Translations under genes and position numbers: made by a program
The notes under the pieces: model-generated
Databases searched by the model: none
What the model was told of the DNA's origin: nothing
Seen by the model: the letters and a program-made list of their open reading frames with translations, nothing else
Shown: positions 8,523-15,253 of the stretch, piece after piece
How the letters are laid out: the number at the start of each line of letters is the position of its first letter
How positions within the stretch are numbered: position 1 is the first letter of the stretch
Assembly: GCA_031261145.1 (NCBI GenBank)
Contig: JAISJX010000050.1
Coordinates: 1-16,200 of the forward strand
Reading direction: 5' to 3'
DNA length: 16,200 nt
Source: Tannerella sp.
GTDB lineage: Bacteria; Bacteroidota; Bacteroidia; Bacteroidales; Tannerellaceae

Positions 8523-8542
8523 TTTATGTTGTAAAACATAAA
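8523..8542. repeat. AT-rich palindrome upstream of fecR
   Basis: TTTATGTT-GTAA-AACATAAA forms a perfect 8-bp inverted repeat with a 4-nt loop in the sigma-fecR gap, immediately beyond the T-run of the possible terminator. It could be a regulatory site for fecR or an extension of the terminator structure. Confidence 0.35.
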
Positions 8543-8579
8543 AAAAGGGACGTTCCCAATCGAAAAAAAGGATGTCCCT
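8540..8579 (-). terminator. Possible intrinsic terminator overlapping the sigma gene stop codon
   Basis: On the minus strand AGGGAC (8579-8574) pairs with GTCCCT (8551-8546), which is followed directly by TTTTTT (8545-8540). The stem starts within the sigma stop codon TAG. The loop is long (22 nt), and an alternative small stem, GGGA/TCCC (8557-8547), ends at the same T-run. The layout suggests weak termination or attenuation between sigma and fecR. Confidence 0.45.
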
Positions 8580-8609
8580 AACTAAAAAAGAATGTTCCCA
8601 ATCGAAAAA
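8552..8609. repeat. Direct repeat of a 16-bp sequence spanning the sigma gene stop
   Basis: GTTCCCAATCGAAAAA occurs at 8552-8567 and 8594-8609, with a 42-bp period. The second copy encodes part of the sigma C-terminus and the first lies past its stop codon. It looks like a small local duplication at the gene's 3' end. Confidence 0.75.
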
Positions 8610-9180
8610 GGAACAGGCATAAACAGGTTAGGAGGTATCGCAGGTCTTTTCGGAGAAACAGGATGGCTTGCCGGATATGTTCCTCCACTGTGCGGGGAGA
8701 AATATTCAGGACTTCGGCAATCTCTTTATGGCTCATGTCGTGGAAATAACATAAACGGAACGCTTGGGCGCGTTTCGAGGGAAGTTTTTTGACCGAAGTT
8801 TCAATTTTTTCCAGTATATCTTTATTGGATAGTTGGTTGAAGACATCGTTCTCGTCCGTCATACGGTCTAAAAAAGCGTTGCGTTCTTCTGCCAAACGGA
8901 CATGGGTGGCATATTCATCGACCACCATCTGGTGTTTCAGGTGATTCAGGCAACGGTTCTGAAGCCATTTATAAAGAAGCGACTGGATGTTTTCCGCCTC
9001 AATCGTCTGTTTCTGTTCCCAAAAAGCAAGGAAAACGTCCTGCACCAAATCACCGGCCGTCTGCTCATCCACAAACCGACGGGCCAAAGCCATCAGCTTC
9101 GGATAAAAAAGAGTAAAGAAATCCCGGAATGCGTCCGGGTCTCCCTGTCTGATTTTCACTATATCAACCGGTGATTGCAT
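8578..9180 (-). CDS. ECF-type RNA polymerase sigma factor (Bacteroidetes FecI-like)
   Basis: 200 residues, the usual size. Sigma region 2 lies at about 15-85, with TAGDLVQDVFLAFWEQ (41-56) as the conserved region 2.1-2.2 helix and the following NIQSLLYKWLQNRCLNHLK. Region 4 lies at about 122-178: LPSKRAQAFRLCYFHDMSHK at 133-152, then the helix-turn-helix IAEVLNISPRTVEEHI. It directs RNA polymerase to target promoters, most likely susC-susD here, and is expected to be held by the adjacent FecR protein. The start ATG at 9180 is 4 bp after the nadB stop, so transcription from nadB may reach it. The last 20 residues are very hydrophobic (LTCLCLFLF, ending GTFFFS) and overlap a duplicated 16-bp DNA segment. 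Confidence 0.93.
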   Translation of the reverse strand: MQSPVDIVKIRQGDPDAFRDFFTLFYPKLMALARRFVDEQTAGDLVQDVFLAFWEQKQTIEAENIQSLLYKWLQNRCLNHLKHQMVVDEYATHVRLAEERNAFLDRMTDENDVFNQLSNKDILEKIETSVKKLPSKRAQAFRLCYFHDMSHKEIAEVLNISPRTVEEHIRQAILFLRKDLRYLLTCLCLFLFRLGTFFFS

Positions 9181-9184
9181 ACGC

Positions 9185-10753
9185 TTAGTTTTTCGGCGGA
9201 TAATCTGATGTATAGTGCAAACCGCGGCTTTCTTTCCGTTCGATGGCCTGACGCATGATCAGGTAGCCTACATTAATCATATTGCGCAACTCGCAAATGT
9301 CTTTCGACGCGATGGAGCGTTTGAAGAGGCTTTCCGTCTCTTCGTACAATATATCCAACCGCACCCAGGCGCGCTTCAGCCGCAAATCGGAACGAACAAT
9401 CCCTACGTAGGTGGACATAATCTGCCCGACCTCTTTGATGCTCTGCGTAATCAAGACCATTTCTTCGGGCGAGCGCGCCCCTTTGTCGTCCCAATCAGGG
9501 ATATTGTTTTGGTATTCATAGTTGTGAATCTCGCTCACACTATGTTTCGCCGCAGCATCCGCATAGACGACGGCCTCTATCAATGAATTGGAAGCCAGTC
9601 GATTTCCGCCATGCAAGCCGGTGCAGGCGCACTCCCCCACGGCATACAGCCGGTGAATGGATGTGCGGGCGTCCAAATCGACCAGAATACCGCCGCAAAG
9701 ATAATGAGCTGCGGGCGCCACCGGAATATAATCTTTGGTAATATCAATGCCGAGGCTCAGGCACTTCTGGTAAATATTCGGGAAGTGGAATTTCGTTTCT
9801 TCCGCATCCTTGTGTGTTACGTCCAGATAGACATGGTCTTCACCTCTGTTTTTCATCTCGTTATCAATTGCGCGTGCGACAATATCGCGCGGAGCCAGTG
9901 ACAGGCGTTCGTCATATTTCTGCATAAACTCCTTTCCGTCCAAGGTACGGAGCACGCCGCCATATCCCCGCATCGCCTCCGTAATCAGAAACGAGGGGCG
10001 GTCGCCCGGATAATAGAGCGCCGTCGGATGAAACTGAACAAATTCCATATCTTTCACCGTCCCTTTTGCCCGGTAAACCATCGCGATACCATCGCCCGTC
10101 GCCACTAAAGGATTGGTTGTTGTCTTATAAACAGCGCCTACGCCTCCGGTGGCCATCAGGGTCACTTTTGAAAGAAAGGTATCGATTTGTCCGGTTTTCA
10201 GGTCCATGATGTATGCGCCATAACATTGTATATCATTTGTCTGGCGGGTAACCGTCACGCCCAGATGGTGTTGTGTCAGGATTTCGATGGTGAAATGATT
10301 TTCATAGACCGTGATATCCGGATGACGTTTAATGGCCTGAATCAGACTGTCCTGAATCTCTGCGCCGGTATTGTCTTTATGATGCAGGATACGAAATTCG
10401 GAATGTCCGCCTTCGCGGTGGAGATCGAAATTGCCTTTCTCATCTTTATCAAAATCAACGCCCCAACTGATTAGTTCCTGAATTTGCCGCGGGGCGTTCC
10501 GCACGACTTTTTCTACGGCTGCGCGGCTGCTCAGTTGGTCTCCGGCAATCATCGTATCCTCAATATGCTTCTCGAAATTATCCGTAATCAGGTTGGTCAC
10601 CGAGGCGACGCCGCCTTGGGCGAAATACGTGTTCGCCTCCTCCAGCCCGGATTTGCAAACAAGCGCTACAGAGCCTTTATGGGCTACTTTCAGCGCAAAA
10701 CTCATACCGGCAATACCGGAACCAATCACTAAAAAATCATACTTCCGTTCCAT
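9185..10753 (-). CDS. nadB: L-aspartate oxidase
   Basis: 522 residues. This FAD flavoprotein oxidises L-aspartate to iminoaspartate, the first step of quinolinate and NAD synthesis; NadA would follow but is not in the window. The N-terminal dinucleotide fold carries GSGIAG (11-16). Substrate-site motifs of the family are in place: HSEFRILHHKDNTG (117-130, including Glu119), FVQFHPTALY (238-247, His242), ITEAMRG (257-263), LAPRDIVARAI (286-296), PAAHYLCGG (347-355, His350) and GLHGGNRLASNSL (379-391, Arg385). These distinguish it from SdhA/FrdA, as does the shape of the HPTAL and GLHG regions, though the families are related. It is transcribed from a divergent promoter region shared with the DUF4271 gene and stops 4 bp before the sigma gene. 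Confidence 0.95.
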   Translation of the reverse strand: MERKYDFLVIGSGIAGMSFALKVAHKGSVALVCKSGLEEANTYFAQGGVASVTNLITDNFEKHIEDTMIAGDQLSSRAAVEKVVRNAPRQIQELISWGVDFDKDEKGNFDLHREGGHSEFRILHHKDNTGAEIQDSLIQAIKRHPDITVYENHFTIEILTQHHLGVTVTRQTNDIQCYGAYIMDLKTGQIDTFLSKVTLMATGGVGAVYKTTTNPLVATGDGIAMVYRAKGTVKDMEFVQFHPTALYYPGDRPSFLITEAMRGYGGVLRTLDGKEFMQKYDERLSLAPRDIVARAIDNEMKNRGEDHVYLDVTHKDAEETKFHFPNIYQKCLSLGIDITKDYIPVAPAAHYLCGGILVDLDARTSIHRLYAVGECACTGLHGGNRLASNSLIEAVVYADAAAKHSVSEIHNYEYQNNIPDWDDKGARSPEEMVLITQSIKEVGQIMSTYVGIVRSDLRLKRAWVRLDILYEETESLFKRSIASKDICELRNMINVGYLIMRQAIERKESRGLHYTSDYPPKN

Positions 10754-10775
10754 TTTTTCTAACGTAATAAAGTTG

Positions 10776-10783
10776 CAAAGTTA
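10776..10783 (-). promoter_or_regulatory. Likely nadB promoter -7 box
   Basis: On the minus strand this reads TAACTTTG, matching the Bacteroidetes TAnnTTTG consensus. It sits 23 bp upstream of the nadB ATG at 10753. A TTTG at 10801-10798 could be the upstream element, but the 14-bp gap is shorter than usual. Confidence 0.6.
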
Positions 10784-10825
10784 GAAAATTCCTGCGACAA
10801 ACGACGATTTAGCTTAAAAAATCAT

Positions 10826-10833
10826 TACCTTTG
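10826..10833 (+). promoter_or_regulatory. Likely promoter -7 box for the DUF4271-hemD-rnpA-yidD-tatD cluster
   Basis: TACCTTTG, followed by CGG, is an exact TAnnTTTG match 36 bp before the ATG at 10870. Its position argues against starting the first gene at the upstream TTG at 10831, which lies inside the box. No convincing -33 element is seen. Confidence 0.7.
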
Positions 10834-10869
10834 CGGCGAAATTCGGAATGTTTAAGTTTAAACAAAAAT

Positions 10870-11601
10870 ATGGGAACTGATAATTTTGAAGGATACATAG
10901 GAATTTATATTGAAAACGGACAGTTAGTGCATGATATCCTTCTTGTCCTGATACTCCTTTTGTTATCGGTTTTCGCGATCGTCTTCCGTAATTATTTCCC
11001 GTTGTTTATGAAAATGTTCAAGGGAGTCATTTCGATTAAAGAGCGCCAAAGCCTCTTTGATTCGTCCATGAGGGGAGACTTTTTCCTTAAAATATTTATG
11101 AATTTTCAGGTATTATTCTTGTGTACACTCTTTTGTTACATGGCATTTTGCCGCTTTATGGATATGGAATACCTGCAAATCAAGCAGGCTTTTACGTTGA
11201 TAGCCGTCTTTTTCGGGCTGGTTGTCCTGTTTTATCTGTTGAAGCAATGCCTGTATTCTATTTACGGCTACGTGTTCAACGAGAGTGATAAATGTAAACT
11301 TTGGAGCAGAAACTATCGTACATTATTTTATATATGGGGCGTCTTATTATACCTTCCCGTTTTGTGGATTATTTATGACAGCGAGCATCTTAAAACAATT
11401 CTCTTTTTGTTCGCTTTTAGTTGCATTTTGTACAGATTTGCAGTATTTCACATTACATTTCGTATATTTTACACTAAAAAAACGGGAATGTTGTATTTTA
11501 GTTCGTACCTTTGCGCCCAAGAAATTGTACCTCTGTTGTTATTGTACGAAAGTTTGAACTATTTGTATAACGTAATTGAGACAAATACTTTATGGCATTG
11601 A
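10870..11601 (+). CDS. DUF4271 integral membrane protein
   Basis: 243 residues from ATG 10870. The upstream TTG at 10831 is rejected because it falls in the promoter -7 box. About six membrane helices can be seen: a first one rich in Leu/Val (ILLVLILLLLSVFAIVF), then hydrophobic blocks near FLCTLFCYMAF, LIAVFFGLVVLFYLL, FYIWGVLLYLPVLWII, ILFLFAFSCILYRFAVF and the C-terminal EIVPLLLLYESLNYLY. Its length, topology and place directly ahead of hemD match the DUF4271 family of Bacteroidetes; the domain call rests on that context and general character, not on a catalytic motif. Function is unknown. It overlaps hemD by 10 bp, which suggests translational coupling. Confidence 0.8.
   Translation: MGTDNFEGYIGIYIENGQLVHDILLVLILLLLSVFAIVFRNYFPLFMKMFKGVISIKERQSLFDSSMRGDFFLKIFMNFQVLFLCTLFCYMAFCRFMDMEYLQIKQAFTLIAVFFGLVVLFYLLKQCLYSIYGYVFNESDKCKLWSRNYRTLFYIWGVLLYLPVLWIIYDSEHLKTILFLFAFSCILYRFAVFHITFRIFYTKKTGMLYFSSYLCAQEIVPLLLLYESLNYLYNVIETNTLWH
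11506..11513 (+). promoter_or_regulatory. Possible internal promoter -7 box for hemD
   Basis: TACCTTTG followed by CGCC lies inside the DUF4271 coding region, 78 bp before the hemD ATG. It matches the boxes at 10826 and 13669 over TACCTTTGC. A clear -33 element at the proper spacing is not visible, so activity is uncertain. Confidence 0.4.
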
Positions 11602-12362
11602 GTATTAAGAAATTATTGGTTTCGCAACCAAAACCTGCGTCTGAGAAGTCTCCGTACTTTGACATTGCAGAAAAATATGGGGTGGAAATAGATTTCCGCC
11701 CGTTTATAAAAGTAGAGGCTTTGCCGGCAAAAGAATTTCGGCAACAACGAGTTTCTATTTTAGATTATAGCGCCGTCATTTTTACGGCGCGAACGGCAAT
11801 CGATCACTTTTTTCATTTGTGTGATGAACTGAGGATTACGATACCCGAAACAATGAAGTATTTCTGTATGACGGAAACTATTGCGGTCTATTTACAGAAA
11901 TATATCGTATATAGAAAGCGGAAAGTCTTTTTTGGACTGTCCGGAAAAACGGAAGATTTGGTGTTTATAATCGGCAAACATGCCAAAGAAAAGTATCTTC
12001 TTCCTGTTTCCGACGTACATAAAGATGATATGATGCATCTTTTGGATATGAAAAAGATTCATTACACGACTGCCGTTATGTACCGGACGGTCTGTACCGA
12101 TTTTTCCGGCGAAGGGAAACTGGATTACGATATGCTTCTGTTTTTCAGTCCTACGGGTATTTCGTCACTCTTGAAAAATTTCCCCAATTTCAGTCAGAAA
12201 GACATCAAAATCGGATGTTTTGGCCCATCAACCGCCAAGGCTGCGTTGGAAGCCGGGTTACGCCTCGACGTCGAGGCTCCGACGCCGGAAGCGCCTTCCA
12301 TGACTGCCGCTTTGGAATTGTATCTGAAAAAAGAAGAAGGCGATAAAAAGACTGGACGATAA
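11592..12362 (+). CDS. hemD: Uroporphyrinogen-III synthase
   Basis: 256 residues. HemD cyclises hydroxymethylbilane to uroporphyrinogen III in the cytoplasm, the branch-point precursor of haem, sirohaem and corrinoids. The family has low conservation and no fixed catalytic residue. It is recognised here by the two-lobed pattern: an N-terminal KKLLVSQPKPA strand start, AVIFTARTAIDHFF (about 58-71), then FFSPTGISSLLKNFP (about 184-198), GCFGPSTAKAALEAGL (about 208-223) and a closing APTPEAPSMTAALELYL segment, typical of the binding-site lobe. It starts inside the end of the DUF4271 gene, and its last codons overlap the probable start of rnpA. Other haem genes are not in the window, so its partners lie elsewhere. 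Confidence 0.85.
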   Translation: MALSIKKLLVSQPKPASEKSPYFDIAEKYGVEIDFRPFIKVEALPAKEFRQQRVSILDYSAVIFTARTAIDHFFHLCDELRITIPETMKYFCMTETIAVYLQKYIVYRKRKVFFGLSGKTEDLVFIIGKHAKEKYLLPVSDVHKDDMMHLLDMKKIHYTTAVMYRTVCTDFSGEGKLDYDMLLFFSPTGISSLLKNFPNFSQKDIKIGCFGPSTAKAALEAGLRLDVEAPTPEAPSMTAALELYLKKEEGDKKTGR

Positions 12363-12747
12363 CAGGCTGACGTTTCCGAAAAAGGAACGCCTGTCGTGGA
12401 AGCGTCATACGGATATTCTTTTTGCAAAGGGGCTTTCGTTTGTAGCATATCCTTTGCGTGTCATCTATTTGCCCGTAAGAAAGGAAGAAACGGATGCTCC
12501 GGCTGTATCCGTGCTGGTTAGCGTGCCGAAAAAAAAAATCCGTCATGCAGTCGGCCGTAACTTCATCAAGCGGCGGATACACGAAAGTTACCGGCTGCGA
12601 AAACAGGATTTGGTTCGGTCGTTTTCCGGAAAAGAGAACACGCTGTTAGTGGCATTACTCTATTTAAGTAACGAAAAATCATCTTACGAAATGATAGACA
12701 AGGCGATGGAGAAAATTATTCATACACTCACGGAGAAAATGGGATGA
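12352..12747 (+). CDS. rnpA: Ribonuclease P protein component (probable CTG start)
   Basis: 131 residues if started at CTG 12352. RnpA binds the catalytic RNase P RNA, which matures tRNA 5' ends. The signature [15 protein letters not shown] (the RNR-type motif) is intact. The first ATG/GTG/TTG in frame is TTG 12454, which would give only 97 residues and remove [20 protein letters not shown] and the following FVAYPLRV, a well-known conserved N-terminal part of the family that is encoded in frame from 12370. The frame is open back to a TGA at 12325. Possible starts there are ATA 12343, CTG 12352, CTG 12367 and CTG 12391. CTG 12352 is preferred because it has purine-rich GAAGAAGG 11 nt upstream and yields a normal length. 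It overlaps hemD by 11 bp and yidD by 4 bp. Confidence 0.85.
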   Translation: MDDNRLTFPKKERLSWKRHTDILFAKGLSFVAYPLRVIYLPVRKEETDAPAVSVLVSVPKKKIRHAVGRNFIKRRIHESYRLRKQDLVRSFSGKENTLLVALLYLSNEKSSYEMIDKAMEKIIHTLTEKMG

Positions 12748-12965
12748 AACGGTTCTTTACAGCGATTTTATTGCTGCCGGTCTATTTTTACAAATACTGT
12801 ATTTCGCCATATACCCCGCCAGCTTGCCGGTTCACTCCCACCTGTTCCGAATATGCCGTGCAGGCATTGAAAAAGCACGGGCCGCTGAAAGGGTTATGGC
12901 TCGCTGTGAAACGGATTTTCCGTTGCCATCCCTGGGGAGGCAGCGGATATGATCCTGTTCCTTGA
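12744..12965 (+). CDS. yidD: Membrane protein insertion efficiency factor YidD
   Basis: 73 residues, the normal length. YidD is a small inner-membrane-associated protein thought to help YidC-dependent membrane insertion. An N-terminal amphipathic/hydrophobic stretch ([18 protein letters not shown]) is followed by the invariant block [19 protein letters not shown] and then [17 protein letters not shown]; all family cysteines are present. It overlaps rnpA by an ATGA, the classical rnpA-yidD arrangement. Unlike in many bacteria, dnaA, rpmH and yidC are not next to it, which fits Bacteroidales. Confidence 0.96.
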   Translation: MKRFFTAILLLPVYFYKYCISPYTPPACRFTPTCSEYAVQALKKHGPLKGLWLAVKRIFRCHPWGGSGYDPVP

Positions 12966-12978
12966 TTCAAGGATTCAA
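12964..12978 (+). repeat. 15-bp repeat overlapping the yidD stop
   Basis: GATTCAAGGATTCAA, identical to the element after the phosphatase stop codon at 204-190 (minus strand). It fills half of the 28-bp gap between yidD and the tatD-like gene and is followed by a further AGATT. Confidence 0.5.
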
Positions 12979-12993
12979 AGATTATCTATTAGG

Positions 12994-13629
12994 ATGACAT
13001 ACTACGATATACATACTCACCGGCTACCGGCAAATGCGGATGTGATTGCCATTATATCCGGCGGAATAAACATTGATTTTCAACCCAACGTGTATTATTC
13101 GGCGGGTATTCATCCGTGGTATGCCGATAAAGAGGCGTTGCCGTCGTTGCGGTCGTATGCCGGACATCCGGGCGTGGTTGCGATAGGGGAGGTCGGATTG
13201 GATAAATTAGCGGCGACCCCTTGGGCGCTTCAGAAAGAGGTATTTGCAGCTCAAGCGCTGTTGGCCGTTGAGTTGAAAAAACCCTTGATCATCCATTGCG
13301 TCAAGGCTTGGGACGAACTGATTGCTATTCGGAAAACCTGTTCTCCGGATTCGGATATTCCCTGGATTATCCATGGTTTCAGGGGCAACAGCGAGCTTGC
13401 CGGACAATTGCTTCGCCAGGATTTTTTTCTTTCCTTCGGGTTGTTATTCCAACCGGATGCCGCCCGCGCCGCATATAAAGCCCATCGTTTGTTTGCCGAA
13501 ACCGACGAAAAAGACATTCTTATTAATACCGTATTTGCCGCCCTTTCGTCCGCAATCTCCGTTTCCGAAGCGGATTTATCGCATGAAATTTTGGAGAATC
13601 TCTGTGCATGGCCTCATCGTTTTGTATAG
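12994..13629 (+). CDS. TatD-family metal-dependent hydrolase (short form)
   Basis: 211 residues from ATG 12994, where the family's YYDIHTHR begins. An in-frame upstream ATG at 12949 would add 15 residues, overlap yidD and put unrelated sequence before the barrel's first strand. The metal ligands of the TatD amidohydrolase barrel can be placed: HTH (His7, His9), IGEVGLD (Glu66), IIHCVKA (His101), IIHGFRGN (His127) and AETD (Asp171). TatD proteins are cytoplasmic 3'-5' DNA/RNA exonuclease-like or deoxyribonuclease-type hydrolases, but the true substrate of this short Bacteroidales form is not known. It is about 50 residues shorter than E. coli TatD, with compact loops, yet appears intact. It is the last gene of the overlapping cluster and precedes the tyrS promoter. 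Confidence 0.85.
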   Translation: MTYYDIHTHRLPANADVIAIISGGINIDFQPNVYYSAGIHPWYADKEALPSLRSYAGHPGVVAIGEVGLDKLAATPWALQKEVFAAQALLAVELKKPLIIHCVKAWDELIAIRKTCSPDSDIPWIIHGFRGNSELAGQLLRQDFFLSFGLLFQPDAARAAYKAHRLFAETDEKDILINTVFAALSSAISVSEADLSHEILENLCAWPHRFV

Positions 13630-13668
13630 AAGTTTCAGAAGCAGAGCCGATTTTTCAGTTTTTTTTCC

Positions 13669-13676
13669 TACCTTTG
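13669..13676 (+). promoter_or_regulatory. Likely tyrS promoter -7 box
   Basis: TACCTTTG, followed by CCGC, is an exact TAnnTTTG match 25 bp before the tyrS ATG, in the 72-bp gap after the tatD-like gene. It lies behind a T-rich run (13651-13667). Confidence 0.7.
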
Positions 13677-13701
13677 CCGCGTTTTAATAAATAATATTAC
13701 A

Positions 13702-14994
13702 ATGAATTTTGTAGAAGAATTGAAGTGGAGGGGCATGATTCACGATATAATGCCCGGAACAGAAGAACAACTTCAAAAAGAGATGACTTCGGCTTATGTG
13801 GGCATCGACCCGACCGCCGACTCTTTGCATATCGGTCATTTAGTGGGAGTGATGATGTTGAAGCATTTCCAGCGGGCCGGTCACCGCCCGATAGCATTGA
13901 TAGGCGGGGCTACGGGCATGATTGGCGATCCTTCGATGAAATCGCAGGAACGCAATCTGTTGGACGAAACGACACTGAGGAAAAATCAGGAAGGGATAAA
14001 AGCCCAACTGGCTAAATTCCTTGATTTTGATTCGGACGGCGCCAATGCTGCCGTTTTGGTGAACAATTACGATTGGATGAAGGATTATTCTTTTCTGAAT
14101 TTCATCCGCGATATTGGGAAACACATTACCGTTAATTACATGATGTCGAAAGATTCGGTAAAAAAACGGTTAGGCGCCGAGGCCAGTGTCGGGATGTCGT
14201 TCACCGAATTTTCGTACCAGTTGCTTCAAGGCTATGATTTCCTCTATTTGCATGAGAATTACGGTTGCCGCCTGCAAATGGGCGGTTCCGACCAGTGGGG
14301 AAATATCACTACCGGCACTGAGTTGATTCGCAAAAAAGTGAATGGCGACGCTTTTGCCCTGACCTGTCCGTTGATAACCAAGGCTGACGGCGGAAAATTC
14401 GGGAAAACCGAATCCGGCAATGTCTGGTTGGATCGCCGTTATACCAGCCCGTACAAATTTTATCAGTTTTGGCTGAACGTAAGCGATGGGGATGCAGAGA
14501 AATATATTAAAATATTTACGGCTTTGGACAAGGACGAGATTGAAGGTTTGATTGCCGAGCAAAATGCAGCGCCCCATCTTCGTCCCCTGCAAAAGCGGTT
14601 GGCGAAAGAAATCACCGTCATGGTACATTCGCAGGAAGATTATGATGCGGCGGTGGAGGCTTCCGGACTTCTTTTCGGCGGATCTACATCCGAGGCGTTG
14701 AAAAAGTTGGATGAGGCGACCTTGTTGGATGTTTTTGCAGGCGTTCCGCAATATGAAATTTCAGGAGAGGCGTTGAAACAGGGGGTCAAAGTGATTGATT
14801 TGCTGACGGAGCAAGCCCCGGTTTTCCCGTCCAAGGGCGAGATGCGCAAATTGGTTCAGAGCGGCGGCGTCAGTATCAACAAAGAAAAACTGGCCGAATC
14901 CGATAAAATTATTTCATCTGATAATTTGCTTGATAACAAATATTTATTGGTGCAGCGAGGGAAGAAGAACTATTTTTTATTGATTGCGAAATAA
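13702..14994 (+). CDS. tyrS: Tyrosyl-tRNA synthetase
   Basis: 430 residues, normal for the bacterial TyrRS type. This class I enzyme attaches tyrosine to tRNA-Tyr in the cytoplasm. The HIGH signature is at 43-46 in [10 protein letters not shown], followed by [11 protein letters not shown]. The tyrosine pocket motif [13 protein letters not shown] (171-183) and [12 protein letters not shown] (194-205) are present, and the KMSKS loop appears as KFGKT (232-236), as usual in bacterial TyrRS. A C-terminal S4-like RNA-binding domain (about 365-430) contains [15 protein letters not shown]. It has its own promoter box. No T-box-like leader is present in the short 5' gap. Confidence 0.97.
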   Translation: MNFVEELKWRGMIHDIMPGTEEQLQKEMTSAYVGIDPTADSLHIGHLVGVMMLKHFQRAGHRPIALIGGATGMIGDPSMKSQERNLLDETTLRKNQEGIKAQLAKFLDFDSDGANAAVLVNNYDWMKDYSFLNFIRDIGKHITVNYMMSKDSVKKRLGAEASVGMSFTEFSYQLLQGYDFLYLHENYGCRLQMGGSDQWGNITTGTELIRKKVNGDAFALTCPLITKADGGKFGKTESGNVWLDRRYTSPYKFYQFWLNVSDGDAEKYIKIFTALDKDEIEGLIAEQNAAPHLRPLQKRLAKEITVMVHSQEDYDAAVEASGLLFGGSTSEALKKLDEATLLDVFAGVPQYEISGEALKQGVKVIDLLTEQAPVFPSKGEMRKLVQSGGVSINKEKLAESDKIISSDNLLDNKYLLVQRGKKNYFLLIAK

Positions 14995-15035
14995 TCTTTA
15001 CCCGCCAAATAGTTGCAAATTTGAGATAAAATTGC

Positions 15036-15043
15036 CACCTTTG
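15036..15043 (+). promoter_or_regulatory. Possible tRNA-Gln promoter -7 box
   Basis: CACCTTTG differs by one base from TAnnTTTG and lies 26 bp before the tRNA. TTG at 15013-15015, 20 bp upstream, could be the -33 element. This would give the tRNA a promoter separate from tyrS. Confidence 0.5.
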
Positions 15044-15068
15044 CACCGCTCTAAAGATAAAATGGGAT

Positions 15069-15139
15069 TGTCTCATGGTGTAATGGCAGCACAACAGGTT
15101 TTGGTTCTGTTTGTCCAAGTTCGAATCTTGGTGAGACAA
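15069..15139 (+). tRNA. tRNA-Gln (anticodon TTG)
   Basis: A cloverleaf folds by eye: acceptor TGTCTCA (15069-15075) with TGAGACA (15132-15138); D-stem GTG/CAC; anticodon stem ACAGG/TCTGT with one G:U pair, closing the 7-nt loop TTTTGGT, whose middle bases 15101-15103 are TTG (reads CAA, glutamine); T-stem CCAAG/CTTGG around TTCGAAT. The discriminator base is A at 15139. The 3' CCA is not encoded and would be added enzymatically. It sits alone between tyrS and a terminator. Confidence 0.95.
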
Positions 15140-15154
15140 CGATAAATTCAGGAT

Positions 15155-15190
15155 GACGGTTGTATATTTTTTATACAGCCGTCTTTTTTT
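15155..15190 (+). terminator. Rho-independent terminator after tRNA-Gln
   Basis: GACGGTTGTATA (15155-15166) pairs with TATACAGCCGTC (15172-15183) over 12 positions, with one G:U pair and a 5-T loop, followed by TTTTTTT (15184-15190). It is a classical strong intrinsic terminator, 16 bp past the tRNA. Confidence 0.92.
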
Positions 15191-15253
15191 CCTTATCGGC
15201 CAATCATTAAAAATAAATTTTCCGGAAATATCTTTCGTTTGTCAAAAGTTTAC

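Noticed and set aside
10831..10869. N-terminal extension of the DUF4271 protein from TTG 10831
   Set aside because: The codon lies within a strong TAnnTTTG promoter box, so it would be upstream of the transcript start; ATG 10870 is the better start.
12454..12747. rnpA starting at TTG 12454 (97 residues)
   Set aside because: Conserved RnpA N-terminal sequence is encoded in frame upstream, so this start would truncate the RNA-binding fold.
12949..12993. N-terminal extension of the TatD-like protein
   Set aside because: It overlaps yidD, contains the 15-bp repeat and adds sequence before the first barrel strand; ATG 12994 gives the normal family start.
14170..14751. 193-residue minus-strand reading frame
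   Set aside because: It is antisense to tyrS, whose motifs are intact in the plus frame; the antisense protein shows no recognisable domain.
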